Source: Agriotes lineatus (taxonomy: Eukaryota; Arthropoda; Insecta; Coleoptera; Elateridae). From it: a stretch of 64,000 nucleotides of DNA. A program made the position numbers and the translations under genes. The stretch is taken from contig OW679203.1 of assembly GCA_940337035.1 (NCBI GenBank), positions 29,459,495-29,523,494 of the forward strand, in the 5' to 3' direction. The notes under the pieces were generated by a model. It ran no database searches. It saw only the letters and a list, made by a program, of their open reading frames with translations, and was not told the origin of the DNA. Positions 44,593 through 57,019 of the stretch are shown here, piece after piece; the first letter of the stretch is position 1, and each line of letters starts with the position of its first letter.

Positions 44593-44858
44593 CAACCTCC
44601 AGAAATGGAACTGTTAATTGGCCTCCAATATGTTGTGATTTAACACCTTTGGACTTCTTATTGTGGGGTTATTTAAAGTCGTTGGTCTATGCCAATAAAC
44701 CTCGAACTATTGACGCTTTGAAATTGAACATCGAACGCTGCATTAATGAAATTACACCTGATGTATTGCACAAAGTTACCGAAAATTGGGTTCATCGGAT
44801 TCGATCCTGCAAACAAAGCCGAGGTGGACATTTGAATAATGTGTTATTCAAAACATAA
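44592..44858 (+). pseudogene. Tc1/mariner-superfamily transposase, C-terminal fragment
   Basis: About 88 codons read WPPICCDLTPLDFLLWGYLK, then SLVYANKPRTIDALKLNIER and QSRGGHLNNVLF. This is the end of a DDE transposase of the Tc1/mariner (IS630) superfamily, where W-P-P-R-S-x-D-L-T-P-L-D-F-F-L-W-G surrounds the third catalytic acidic residue. The frame has no internal stop, so it is fairly young, but the DNA-binding and first catalytic parts are missing because a tRNA-like sequence lies where they should be. Confidence 0.8.
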
Positions 44859-45135
44859 TTGTCATAAGTTGTACTATAAAATAAAAAAACAAGTTTTGCT
44901 TTTGTCTCAAACATTTTGTATTTTATTTAATTTTAAAAACATATCGTTCCTATTGGGAAACCTTTTACAACAAGTGCGAGCTGAAGATCAACAACAATAC
45001 AGTATAATACACGCTGAAGGGGTTACAAAAACTTCTCACCAGGGGCTACAGGACGAATTCACATCAGTAAGAGTCCTGCACCGCCTGGAACACTCATGGC
45101 AAACAAACTACCCAATTGAGAGGGTGACTAATTAC
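44859..45135. other. Flank of the transposase fragment
   Basis: Open frames continue across the boundary without known motifs; probably 3' transposon sequence and unknown DNA. Confidence 0.35.
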
Positions 45136-45139
45136 ACAT

Positions 45140-45430
45140 ACATCAGTTGGAAAAATTAAGTCCCTCATCGAGAAAATGGCGGTGGTTCTGTGTCATCAAG
45201 GTGTGCCCACTTCTAAGCTATAGAAACCTCAACCTCGATCTCTCTCCACCCTCTACTGTACTATATGGCGCCGAAGCAAGCTTGGACCATAGCGGAGATA
45301 CACAAAAGAGATGCAAACCTTCGACATGTAGACCTACCTTTGTCTGCTTAGGATCTCGTGGGTGGATCACCAAAGAGAAGGTTTTTCGAAAAATATGCAG
45401 TGACAAATTGATTTTCAATAAACGGTTGCT
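45140..45430 (+). pseudogene. LINE C-terminal fragment
   Basis: The plus strand reads TVLYGAEASLDHS near 45257 (family TLLYGAETWTL). After a frameshift it reads LQTFDM and LRISWVDH near 45316-45370 (family LEAFHMRCLRRIL.ISWWDHV), then KEKVFRKICSD (family NEEVRRR). This is the end of a LINE ORF2 after the RT domain. Frameshifts between motifs show it is dead. Confidence 0.65.
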
Positions 45431-48400
45431 TAAATGGTGTAGCCTCTTTTACCATCCATAAAAAAATATTTAAAAAAATAGTTATTTATAGCTACTATAC
45501 GTACGTTAATGTTAAACAGAATCGTGGCGCCAATTTTTCAAAAATGCATTAAATGTGTATTTCCTTCAAACGGCGTCTTATTCTTTGATCTAACAAATAC
45601 CTCCAAAAAATCGGACAAACATAAGGCTTCAACATAATGAAGCACCGCTTCATTTCTTATATAACTTTCTTAGTAATGTATCTAATACAATCGGTAAAAT
45701 GCCAATTTCATTACGTCGCCCAAGTTATCAATAAACGACTGTTTACGCCCATTGGTAGCACCGAACAGAAATGTTCAACTAATTTATGTATTGCTGCAGA
45801 TAGCGCCGTTAATTAATTAATGTAGCTATTCGCGTTTCTCGTGCAATCTTAAATTATTACCAAAATCAAATTCCTGTGTCCAGCTAAATAATAAATCTTC
45901 AGCTAAAACACTTCGCTGCGAGATCTGCATACTGATTGATTATGGGATCTAGGAAGAATGTTAAGTACTCCTTATCTTATCTCGCTTTAAGTAGCTTCTG
46001 TAGCGAAAATATATCTCGGGACGTCACACGGTGAGTGCTTTCACACAAGTGGCTGAAAGTACTGCTTCACTTTTGATTTTTAATTGAATTGCAGAACGAT
46101 ACATAAAAATACCTTATTCTTCAAATTTTAGAAACGTTTGCTCCATTCTGAAATTCCCCCGTTTCATCGTTAGAATGCCTTAAAAATTGGAAATAGATAA
46201 ATAAACAGCTGCTGGTGCAACAAGGAAAGAAAAGCTACTTTTTTCGCAATTTTTGATCGAGACGTAACCGAAATATATTTATTATATATTTCATTTTATA
46301 TATTTCTTACATCATTTTAATAGGAATCGCCGATTGGATTTTTATTTCTTAAATGGGTCGATAGAAATTCAAAATCATATGTTTATCAATATGTAAAACC
46401 ACATTTTGAATTCATCTACCTATCTCCCTCTAGCTTATGGACAAACCACCAATGAAAGAGACACGAAAAGTACTAAATATGTACATATGTATGTGGGAAT
46501 TTGATTTGCGATTTAAGTCTGCTAATTCTGTAGAATGGATATGATAAATATATTTTGAAAATTCCGAATAATTCAAACTATACCGGGAATTGCTTCATTA
46601 CTGGCTTAATGCAGCAGCAGACATTATCACTTAGTAAAGGCATGGTAAATGAAAACTTATTATCATATTTAAAGTCAAAATGAAACCATCGTGACTACAT
46701 AGGCGGCAGAGTAGAAAGGCTACTAGCTAAACAGTGAAGACGGTGTGCGGTTCTTTACAGAAGGTTATATTTATTCATCAATACAAAAAGAACGCTAATG
46801 AGTGTTTATACAATTGTTCTCAAATAGACACGAAAACTCATAAACTGGAAGCTTTACCAAGATCACTATCTCAATCAAATCAGAATACAGCTTGTAGTAA
46901 CTGAAACAAACATAATCAGGGTAAAATATACAATCGTCAATAATATGGCTCTTGGATATAAAAGTTAAGTACGCCGAATGAACCCAATAAACTTAAGTTC
47001 CAAAAATATAACAGTCAAATGTATTAATATAATACTAATTACGTTCAATAAACAAACTACAACGGAGGTGCTATCGCACTGACACAACACAAAATGCAAG
47101 GTAACGAAAACCAAAGCCAACATTATTGCACAATAACAACGTGAAATTTTAGTAATCCTGAAGAATAGAACCCGCTGGCAAATCGGCACAGCAATTGATC
47201 GCAAAGTAATAATTCAATTTAAACTTCACAGGAAATCTGAAGAATTCAGCCCAAGCCATGGTAGCACTCCGCCCCACAATTCGCCAGTTAAAATTTAATA
47301 AAGGGCAAACCTTAAACTGTTGCTCCCTCGGTGAGATTGCTGCCTGAGTATAATCTTAGCTCTTAGCTTCCGGGATCTGGACCAAGAACGCCTCATTAGC
47401 TGGAATTTATCAGGAATGGAGACCGATAAAACTCTAGTCATCGCACCAAGAAAACTGGACAGCACATGTGCGATACGGAGCGCGAACATGACAGTACGGA
47501 AACGTTCATGGCCAGGTTAAAACATCTCGCTACAGGAACATGACCAATAAAATCTGCTGGGAAAACCCCGAAACGTTAAACCAATCCGGTAAGAATAAGA
47601 GAGCAGGGTCAAACGACCACATGCAACTTACCCCTAGTCGTGCTCAACAGAAGGCATCTAAGCTCTGAAAGAATCAGTACAAAAGTGGGCAAGAACATTT
47701 CCAGCAAATTCCAAAAGCAAGAAAGCGCGCTCGCTGTGACAAAGGCGACCAAAATCATAACGAAGACGCGAACCATTAATAAATTATGCCAAATGAGTCT
47801 ATTTCGAAATCCGACGCTTTTCACCCTCAGCAAACCATTCACCGCAGCAAAGGAATGTCATGAAGATTCAGTAGAAAACAAACGTCAAATGGCTTCCAAA
47901 ATGGTGGATTTTAAAATAGCTCTACTTTTTCAATTGATCTTTCCAAAGCAATATTCACCAGCTGTATAAAACTTACTGTTAGCACTTATAATAAATAAAG
48001 CCTTTCGTTGCAAAAATCATAGGGTTACCTCGCCGTTCTTGTGTCAAAAAATTAAAATGTTCTTAAATGATATGGCCATCATTCGATAGTTGTCACAGCA
48101 CAGGAGATTGAGTTTTTCTTGGTATTGTAACATATAGATGTAGAGTTTACCCAGTCTTATAGAATTTCTCCTACGGAGTATACAAATTGTAATAACAATA
48201 TTCCGTCTAATCCTGCTGTTTATCAATCTTTCTCTGTGTCTATAACTAGCATGCAATATTTCATCCTTTGTAATATATGGCCCTCAGTCCCTCTCGACAT
48301 CGTCCACTCATTCTTCTGCCATCATCGAAGACCTTTTATACATGTTCTTTTCATGTCCTCATATCATCTCTTTAATGTCTACTATGATCCTATTCTCATT

Positions 48401-48985
48401 TTCTAAGGGTTGTTATCTAATGTGTCATCACTTTTATAATGTAAGTTAAAGTGTCGTATTTATTTTGAAGTTTAAAGTGTGGAATTGCTAGATCCCCCAT
48501 AGGACGCCTCACAGGGTGGCGGATAGAAAAAATATATGTTGTACCAGAGAAATCAAATATCCCGAGCGGATCAAAACTGCTACAACACAACGTTGATAAA
48601 AAACAGAAATTTCACCAAAGTTAAGCTAATGACTTAATCTATAACAGCATCGACGATTCCTGCACTGCAATACAGAAGGCAAGCGGATAACGACGGTACT
48701 ATCAATATCCATTTTACGAGAGGGCGCGAAGAATCCCTCCGTTATCTGCTAATAAAGATACCAACAAAATGCGAATGTATAAAAATGTTATTCGTATTGC
48801 CACCATCTTCTACTCTGGACGTTCAAACTCAAAACAAGTATACGCAGTTGCGCTAGTAGCTTCAAGCTAAATAGGAAAATCGGTTCTCGGCTGTAGTCCT
48901 CTTAACGAACAAGTTACAAGCTATTAAGATTGTTCGAGAGAGAGGATGATAAAGGAGTCGAAAGAAAGTCAGTAAAAAGGGCAAA
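45431..48985. other. No gene recognised
   Basis: Minus-strand frames at 46965-47489 and plus frame 47640-47969 have no known motif. A block around 45690-45900 looks unique and TAATTA-rich. No repeat was recognised. Confidence 0.35.
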
Positions 48986-48989
48986 CTGA

Positions 48990-49200
48990 CTGATGATTGT
49001 AGGTGACTTTAACTCGAAAATAGAGTATAGTTGGGAGAATGATGTAGTAGGAGATGCGTTCTTGCTACAAGGACTGAGCAAACTGCCTCCAAAGTGTCTA
49101 TGTACATGGAAATTTCCAGTAGATAGAACAAGACACATAGTGAGAAACTCAATTTCATTTCAATTTTGCTACCTTCTGCATGACTTCAGTAACTTTTTTA
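48990..49200 (+). pseudogene. LINE endonuclease fragment
   Basis: From ATG 48993 the frame reads MIVGDFNSKIEYSWENDVVG, the catalytic GDFN motif of the EEP endonuclease followed by the ENDVVG element. LCTWKFPVDRTRH then matches the TWKSPDGKTRNQIDY region with the intervening ~15 residues shortened. The final Asp-Tyr-Ile is lost and the frame runs on into unrelated sequence. Confidence 0.75.
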
Positions 49201-50395
49201 GAAATTTTGTTCCTCAAACTTACGCCTAGAGTTTTTACAGTTTTTTCGCACTATTTTATGCCAAAGCCATTTTCTTCATGCCTTATGTCATTACTGGTAG
49301 AATTTAGCTTTCCCCTTACCTGTAAGGCTTATTTTCATAATTAAAAGATATAGCCAACTCGTATTTTCTATGTTTTATTATTGATTTAACCAGTGTATTT
49401 AATATGATTAATCATTTGTGGAATGCTGTACAGTGCACGCGTTGTAAGGTTAATTTTGCGTGTGCAGCGATAAACACACGTCCAAGCCCTCCCGCTAAAC
49501 GAGGGGGATAATCAACTTCAAAGCATCTTTCGCTGGACTTTTTCAAGTTCAACTTTAGTAGCCATCAGGCTTCAGCGACAAGCGCCCGTGCTGGCGGCTC
49601 CGAAAAGTATTTTAAACAGGCTCGCCTTTAGGAGAATGCGGAATAAATAGAAGCGGAGAGAGGCCTGCCGTAAATAATTGCTGCATACCGGCACAGGTGT
49701 GACAAACTAGCGTTTACGTTTTAATTGGGATCATTACTCACCATGTACGAGAAGAGCATACAAATTTGACAAGCAGTCCTTGAGGCACGTGGTAGCTTTC
49801 CACGCATCATGTCATTCAAAGTTTGAATTACGCAATCGACTGCGACTTGGGGGCTCGGAAGGTAATTCGACATAGGAAAAGTTTGCGTTCAGCTATGAGA
49901 AGCTTTTACAAGCGCAAAAACATGAGCTTCATAAACGGGCAATATGTTTGTAGACCCCGATAGATTTTAACAGTTTTGGCTTTAAGATAGAGCCGTCTTC
50001 AAAGACAGTTTGAGCGTTTTCAAAACAATTATATCAGTGTTATTTTCAACATTGTTTTAATGTTTATGTATGTTTACATTGTACATGCGAATAGCCCCAA
50101 GCCCGTAGATTGTTTTTGTCGGTTTATATATGGGTATTTAGAAATGAATAACCATTCTAGGAGCTAATCTTGTTTTATCATGTTTTCTTTTTGATTTTCT
50201 ATGAGTTGTGAAATCAATATACGTATGTAAACAAATTGACCCCTCTTGTCTTTCTTGTGTGTATTGTTTGAAGTTGGTTTTATCCCGAGAACACTACACG
50301 GGTGGACCAGCTTTTGTTTTGGCAAATAATTATCTTGCATAGCCGCGGTTTGAAGTAGTTACAGGAGTTCACTGTGCTCGCAAACCGGACAAATA
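49201..50395. other. Apparently unique sequence
   Basis: The block at 49430-49880 is GC-richer, non-repetitive and non-coding, with an AGGTGTGA T-box-like word at 49695, and could be regulatory. The rest is featureless. Confidence 0.3.
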
Positions 50396-50399
50396 GAGT

Positions 50400-51540
50400 A
50401 AATATTAAAGCGTGCAAGACTTCTTGTTCAAATTTCAAGTATCCAAATGAGGAATACCTCTCGTACTGTTACTCTTTTTCGCTAAAATCTATCCGCAATT
50501 CTTGATTTCTCATGACCCAGCTGAGTTTATCAAATGTTATGCAACCAGGTTGACTCTTCTTGTGATTTCAGCAATTTGATTTTGTTTTCCCAACTTACTA
50601 AGATGGCCGGAGTAGATATATTCGCCAAATGTCTCTATAATCTGTAGGTTTTCTTGACATTGTCTGTGTGTGTTGAACTTTTTTTTTGTTTTTTAGAGTT
50701 TGTTTGGAGCCCTATGATCTGCGACGCTAGGTTGAGGTCAGCTAGCATTTATTCTAATTTTACCTCGCTTTCAACGATTATAGCTATATCTGTGAAACGC
50801 AAATGATTGTACACAGTCTATGTTTGGAAGAATTCGTATCTTTTTGTCTAACACCTCCCTTTAACGGTATTTTTTTCGTGTTTGTTTCTTCGCCAATTTT
50901 AATGTGTGTGGTTGCATTTTTGACAATATCTTTTAGAGGTGTTCTTTACCGAGACCTATCCTGAACCCTCCAAATCTTGGCAATTCTACTGAGTTCAAGG
51001 GAATTTTAGTGTTCGTACCGTAGATGATCAGCCTGTAGTATTCTCAAATATTGTACTTTTATGAAGTAATTCAAAGAACCTAAATTTGTTGATTAATGAA
51101 ACCAGGCTAATATGTTTAGTAATTATTGAAGGGTGTGAGCAAGAAGGTCAGATCTAATCTTCCTGTACTAGCAATTGTAACCTACTATCTCACACAATGA
51201 AACAAACATAACCGTTAGTAAAGCTGTATTTAAGTTAAATAGCTTACAACTCTGTATATATACAATGTTTCCAGTTATTGTACGAGCTGCGTAGAGATAA
51301 AGCTATATTTAATTACAAATGTTGACAAGCGATTGCAATTCAACCTAAAACATGAATTAAGGAATACAACATATAAATATACTCAAGTAGGCAGCAATAT
51401 TACAAATTGTAAACTAAATGTTACATATTATTTCCTAAAATTAACTTAAATCAATTATGGTCAAGCGTAACTTGGACAGATCGATGGTACTGAAGCCTTT
51501 TCTAAAACCAACTTGTTCCTTAGGTCGGTTCGTTCGTAGA
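50400..51540 (-). pseudogene. LINE reverse-transcriptase remnant
   Basis: The minus strand holds, in order: EQVGFRKGFSTID near 51520-51480 (family EQAGFRKGFSTIDH), IKIGEETNTKKIPLKGGVRQ near 50925-50865 (family IPLKRGVRQGD), and RFTDIAIIVES near 50800-50770 (family RFADDIVII; catalytic Asp lost). MLADLNLASQIIGLQTN follows (family MLNDLNTESLKVGLKMN), and near 50650 ETFGEYIYSGH (family FxYLGH). The first two motifs are farther apart than in intact elements, implying a ~350-bp insertion around 51100-51450. Many stops; dead. Confidence 0.75.
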
Positions 51541-52250
51541 GTGATTTTATAGCATAAATATGTACTGAATACTGTAACATATTCAAAATCATGAGAAGCA
51601 TGTCACGTTTACTAATTTGAAAAATGTTTTAAATAACCCTTCTTAATTGTGTTTCGCATTTTACAAATACTAGATATGTACAGAGGAAGGTTCCCAAAAA
51701 ATGTTTATAATGTTTTCCAGGCACGATAAAAATAGTAGCAATAAATTACAAAACAAGCACACAAATTGAATTCCAGCCGGAGACATGACAACCGCCATAA
51801 ATTGTATTTTCACATTTAAGAATTGCCACAACGTCATATAATAATTACAATGTAGATCTAATTCTTAATGTTTTAACATTTAGAAAGGTTTCACCACAGC
51901 AAATTGCTATAGTTTCTCCTAAGAATTATAGCCCGAGTGCGCTATAAAATATCGCCAGTCTTTGTTCATCTTACAGCTTAATAGCAGGCATCCATAATTC
52001 CGGCCAATAAACGGCGCGGGAATTAATCATGGCAAATGTAAACAATGTACCTGAATGCCAGCGTTTTGATTTAAAAAGCAACAAAGGAGCGTCGCCTCCA
52101 GACCAGCCACGAATTTTGTTGTTAAAAAACTGCTATCGACTAATTTTAAATGACTCGGCTGTAGCTTGTCCAGATATACAAGTATGGTATATTAACAATA
52201 AATTATAATACATGATTGGTGCATTTTAAGAAAATACTGCTATAAATTGA
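51541..52250. other. Apparently unique sequence
   Basis: No coding motif or repeat seen. The portion 51760-52110 is of balanced composition. Confidence 0.3.
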
Positions 52251-52254
52251 TCCT

Positions 52255-52375
52255 TTTACATCTCGAGCCCCACTGGCAGCTCGCTTGCGGGCGAAAGGGG
52301 CAGATGGCGCTGCAGCGCGAGCGAGCGAGAGGCCCGGCCGACGTGCAGACCACTCGAGCGGGACAGGCTGTATCT
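52255..52375. promoter_or_regulatory. GC-rich CpG island-like block with CTCF-like word
   Basis: A sharply bounded GC-rich segment in AT-rich surroundings, full of CG dinucleotides. It contains CAGATGGCGCTGCAG at 52301-52315, which resembles the insect CTCF core (AGRTGGCGC), and GAGCGAGCGAGAG at 52320-52332, reminiscent of GAGA sites. A second, weaker AGATGGCG lies at 52921-52928. Such a block could be an insulator or a promoter; single-sequence evidence is weak. Confidence 0.4.
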
Positions 52376-53125
52376 ATACATCGATAAATATCTGTAAGAT
52401 GACTTGAAATTTCAATACATACTAATTATCTTTTCGATCAGATAAGGAATATTCATTTGGAAAAAGAAATAAACGGAATTCAGTTCAGTTTGAGCGTTTA
52501 AACCTTTATCAAAAACTGACGGCCGAAGCCGCCAGTTTTGGGCCCGTTTGGGCCGATTATTATAGACAAACGCGTTATATATCACTCTATTGTTCCGGGC
52601 GGAATAATGGCCCCATTTAGGATTTTTATTATATGAAGTTATTACTGGGCAAGGCTGCGCTCGTCCGTTAACCCGTCCGTCAAAAACGCGGAAAGCTGGA
52701 ATTCGGGCTCGAATTATGGCCACCTGAAATAAAAATGCCCCAAAATTAAGCTGGCAATTAACTCGGTAGCCAAAAGCAAATAAACTAATTAAATTTGACG
52801 ACCTTTAATTACGCCGGGAATTCGTTAGGCTCTGCTTTGGAGCAATTTGTAGAGCTAAGTTATTAGAAGGAATGCGCCAGCGCCGGGTTAGGACCAGGCT
52901 CTCACCGACCAATTTCGTCTAGATGGCGTTCAAAGGCTTTTCATAATTGCAATTTGCACAAACTAAATTATTACAGGTCAAAGCATCGCTTGTAAGAATA
53001 AGTTTTATTTTGCGATCAAGTTAGTTAATCTCCCGAGAGCAACAAGTGAAAACAAATGCTTTTAATAGCTTGCAGTTTTGTCCACATGCAACTGTTGTCA
53101 CCGTCGAACACTCTAATACTCAATA
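52376..53125. other. Unique sequence, possible enhancer
   Basis: Balanced composition at 52480-52900 with several TAATTAAA-type words, for example near 52786, and no credible frame. It sits directly beside the GC-rich block. Confidence 0.35.
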
Positions 53126-53129
53126 GCAC

Positions 53130-54960
53130 TAAAATAAACTAAACGATAATATTCAAAACCTCAATACAAGCCGGACAGCAAGCTATGAATAGCGAATACT
53201 CAAAACAGTCCCGTAACCAGTAACTAACGTTCAACGGGCCACCTAAGCTACTCCGGAGGAGGGAGTGGGTTAACACTAAATTGATCAAAATCAAATAGAT
53301 CGCCCTTAAATTGATTGTCCAACGACTCACGAATCTAAGTTGGAAGATTCCCCGACAATATGGAAATCGCAACTTACATTCAAGAGAAGAAAACTACACT
53401 TATCAGACGCAGGCTCTTAGATAAGCTATAACCTATTACAGTAAGAACTAGATATAAATGCGGCGCCATTAAATTGATATTTTTGTTTTTACTACATGTA
53501 AATAAATAATATAAGAGGGCAGTTCCTCGTACCAAAATAAGATATCGACTCTATGATATTTACACGCAAGTAATAAAAGCAAACCCCATATTAAATGCGC
53601 GACGTTTACACGTTGCGTTTACAGCATAATGTATGCAATTTCAAATATACGCATAACACACGCATACACAAAGTTCAAGGTAGTTAGGAAGTATACATAA
53701 ATTAATAATTCATCTATACGTTTATAATTCCTGCATAAACGTAGATACACTTTGAATTGCAGCAAAATATGTATTTAAATGAAAGCAAGATTATGGCTTA
53801 TCTCTAGCATCCAGCGTCCTACAAAAATGAAGCCCAAAAGCGCTAAAGTCGCCACCATAAATTCCAACCACAATCGAGAAAGTTTGTTGATACATAAAGT
53901 CTGTTGATATATAAACTACATCAATCCAAAAACTCTAAAAATAGCCAAATCCAAAAATGTAAACATAATCAAAATACCTGAGATAATACAACGCCATTGC
54001 TGCACAGAAGCGGAGCGGTTCAACATTCCTACGCAGCGTAATCATGAGGTGCAGATTTATCAAAAGACATTTAAAAGTAGGATAAAAATTGCTAAGGGCA
54101 AATGGCCTACAATTGTTCAAAGACCGTACCTAGGAACCTGCTATTTTCAATAGATTTATGAGCTGGTGTATTTCCTTAGATTCCATCATACTAAACGCCC
54201 ACAAGAAAATGAAAAATAACGGAGAAGCATCAATCACTATTTCACAAATCTCTATAAAGAGTCAAAACGCAAGGTCTTTCAATAAATTGTTTTTAGCTAA
54301 AGTCCAAAGTTACTCACTTCGAAACTAAAAGAGAATAAATCGATAAATCGAAAATAGGGAGGCCAATAAGCGACCTGATCGCCGATAGAAGTTACTAAGT
54401 GAGCGTCTTACCATACACGGTGACAATATTTTAAATTCGCAAAATAGAGCAGACGACACGCCAAATCCCAACAGGGAACGCCCGATAAGCTAAGACTATC
54501 CAAGATATCACGCGCAGATTCAATTAGATAGTCCAACAATGTATTACTGGTAATAAACTGTCAAGCTATGTCACTCTTATGGGAGAAAAACACTATCTAT
54601 TGCACTGGAATGCCTGTCAACCTTCAACATGTCAAAATAACCACTTAGTTTGTTAGGTAAATATCGAGCTTCCCGATCTAATTAACCAACATACCTCTTT
54701 TAGAGGTCCCTATCAGATCCAAAAAACACCACATAACACGAGGAGAAAAATTCAAGAGTGCATAGGAAATGTACACCTAAAACTCTCAACGTAATCGCGT
54801 GGCAAAAAAAATATATATCCTCTAAATTTGCATAGACAATAAGTAGCTTTTAAGGGAAAACAAAGGTGATCTAGATCGCTAGGTCTAACGTTAGCAAATA
54901 AAGCAAAAATAGGGGAAAACGAATAACAAGGTAATGCTACGGTAGTTTTCTTACGCCCCA
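53130..54960 (+). repeat. Dispersed repeat family, copy D (P1-P2-P3, longest)
   Basis: P1 lies at 53130-53545 (CTAAGCTACTCCGGAGG at 53234, GGAAGATTCCCCGACAATAT at 53341, CAGACGCAGGCTCTTAGATA at 53404). P2 is at 54340-54780 (AAATAGAGCAGACGACACG at 54442, AGATATCACGCGCAGATT at 54501) and P3 at 54800-54960 (AAATTTGCATAGACAATAAG at 54824). This copy has the blocks in the order seen in copy C and gives the best outline of the element, about 1.8 kb. Around 53341 an open run reads GRFPDNMEIATYIQEKKTTL and then IRRRLLDKL, a peptide partly shared with copy C. Confidence 0.55.
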
Positions 54961-54999
54961 CTTTCAAAATCGAGAGGGAAGTCACTTTTATATAAATTG

Positions 55000-55330
55000 T
55001 CCAGATCTTCCCAATTATATACGTAAAATCGAAGTTGATTCCTTGCGTTTTAAAGCTTCATCGACTCTATAGTCTTTACAAAATTCACAAACAGGGCATT
55101 GCTCTCTAGTATCATTCTTCTTTCCTTTCGTTTAACATTTAGCTCACTTACCATTTATTGCAGATGTGGTCTATTGCGATCAACTTAGATTATCAAGTCT
55201 TTCTACATTTGCGTATATACATTTCCCTTTAAATTCAAGTCTCTTAAAATATCCTCCATGGCAGCGGTGAAGAGTTTGGGATAGATGTTATCTCCTTGCA
55301 GAGCCCTGTTTTCACTTTTATCGCGTTAGC
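55000..55330 (-). pseudogene. LINE RT fragment, downstream half
   Basis: The minus strand reads ALQGDNIYPKLFTAAMEDIL near 55305-55245 and continues RDLNLKG (family GVRQGDTISPKLFTAALEDVFRxLNWxG), the RT segment after the thumb-side GVRQGD box. Likely the other part of the relic at 56340-56700, separated by the mariner. Confidence 0.65.
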
Positions 55331-55399
55331 TCGCAGCTCTTCAGTAATTGATGTTTGGTAATAATCCAGCTTATTGTGAATCTTCTAGAAAAAAACTTC

Positions 55400-56110
55400 A
55401 TATATGCCTAGTGATATAATTTTATTCGACATAGTCACCTTTCAATCCGATGCACTTAACACGACGTCATAAAGTGACTTTACCAGTTTGAAAAAAAATC
55501 GTTTGTTTGGTCTGCTTCCAGGCCTCGGCAGCACTGATTGCCACTTCACTTGACGTAAATCTTCGTCCTGTTACGGCTTTTTAAGTAATAAGGAGCCAAA
55601 TCAGGAGAATGCGGTGGATCGTTGACGATTTGAAAGCCGATTTCATTGAGTTTTTGCAGAGTACCAAATGATTTGTGAGCAGGTGCGTTATCTTGTAAAA
55701 CAAAACAGACGTTTTGAAATATTTTCACAATTCTGGCTCGAAATTTTGTTGATAACGAACAGCAATGGTCTCCTGTGAACGATTTCTCCTCTTGTGGGTA
55801 GTCAGTGAAAATTATTCCATTCTTATCCCAGAAATCGGAGGCGAGCACTTTTCCGGAAAAATACACAAAATTCTTTTTTGGGCCGAAGAAAACCAGCATG
55901 TTTCCACTCTTTGGAAATGTGTATCTGGATCACATTAATAAAGCTAAGTTTCGTCCATTGTAATAATTCGGTCCAAAAAGTTTTATGTATCATTTTCAAA
56001 CATCTGGTAGTTATTACTCTCATTCGCTTTTGATCAGTAGTAAGGCATTTGGTTAACCATTTTGTTAATAATTTCCTCATACCGAATTTGTTGTTAATTA
56101 TGTGAAAACG
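55400..56110 (-). pseudogene. mariner transposase pseudogene
   Basis: The minus strand carries a nearly full-length but broken mariner transposase. TDQKRMRVIT lies near 56040, and IITMDET (first catalytic Asp, with the following Trp changed to a stop) near 55960. EWKHAGFLRPKK, then KVLASDFWDKNGIIFTDYPQ, precede LQDNAPAHKS (second Asp) and PPHSPDLAP near 55620-55590. The third Asp of DD34D, normally in APSDY, is missing (APYYLK). The tail near 55440 reads LKGDYV-like sequence. At least two frameshifts and a stop make it inactive. Confidence 0.8.
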
Positions 56111-56339
56111 CGTTCATATGGGATGTTCAAAGTCTTTGATATTCCTTTTATGCCGATTCATGAATTTTCCAAAATCAAATCGTGGACGTTCGAAAACGTC
56201 TGCGCCTTTTGATTTCAAATGCTACAAGTTCGTACTTGTTTCCATAGTAACGGCATTTGTTGTTGTTTATTTATCAATACCTCCTCGTAGATTGAGCATT
56301 TAGTTAGGTATTAATATCTTTGGGTCGTTTCTCTATCCT

Positions 56340-56700
56340 TAAAGAGTATTCCCTTCTTCAATTTTTGTTCCGCCTTCTTTTCGTAGCTCTATTATAATAT
56401 TATCTTTACCGGATGGTCTTTTATTGTTGGTCTTTCTTGTACTTTTTTATATTTTTAATGATTATGGCAAGTATTTCCTTTAAATTAGTGTTTATTAACT
56501 TTGGAACTTGATCATTCCCTCGATTTCTTCCATCATTGGGACTTCTACTTCTTAATTTCCTGTCTTCTTGCTGTCTCTTTGCAATATTCTGTCTCTCTCT
56601 TATCTTCGGTATTTTATATTTTCTTCTTTTGTATTATTACAATTTTTCTTGATAGCCTTTTCAAATTATTTCTGTTCTCTTATATAGTTCTGATATGATG
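56340..56700 (-). pseudogene. LINE RT fragment, upstream half
   Basis: The minus strand reads MMEEIEGMIKF near 56545 and NKRPSGKDNIIIELRKEGGT near 56430-56370 (family EEVxxAIxxLKNNKAPGxDxIxxELLKAGG), the start of a LINE reverse transcriptase. Together with 55000-55330 on the same strand it frames the mariner. Confidence 0.65.
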
Positions 56701-57019
56701 AATATTGTAGTTTTCTTCTATTTACTCCACTAGTTTTGTTAGCGCCTCTCTTTTCGTTTTTTCGGTTGGTGCTTTTGGGAATATTTTTGCTTTTGCTCTT
56801 CATTTATTTTATTTCGGCCTTGAAATGGTTCTACAAGTAGCACATTTTCAAATTTTTCAACAGGTTTCATAATAACACCGTGTGATATGTGTAATTGACC
56901 AATTCGTGTAGTCACTATATATACATTTCATATCCTTTTCTTATACACTGCTAGTAATAAGCTTAACCGTATTCTTTATACGTCTCAGTATGTATTAAAT
57001 TAGCAGGCACTATAAGTGT

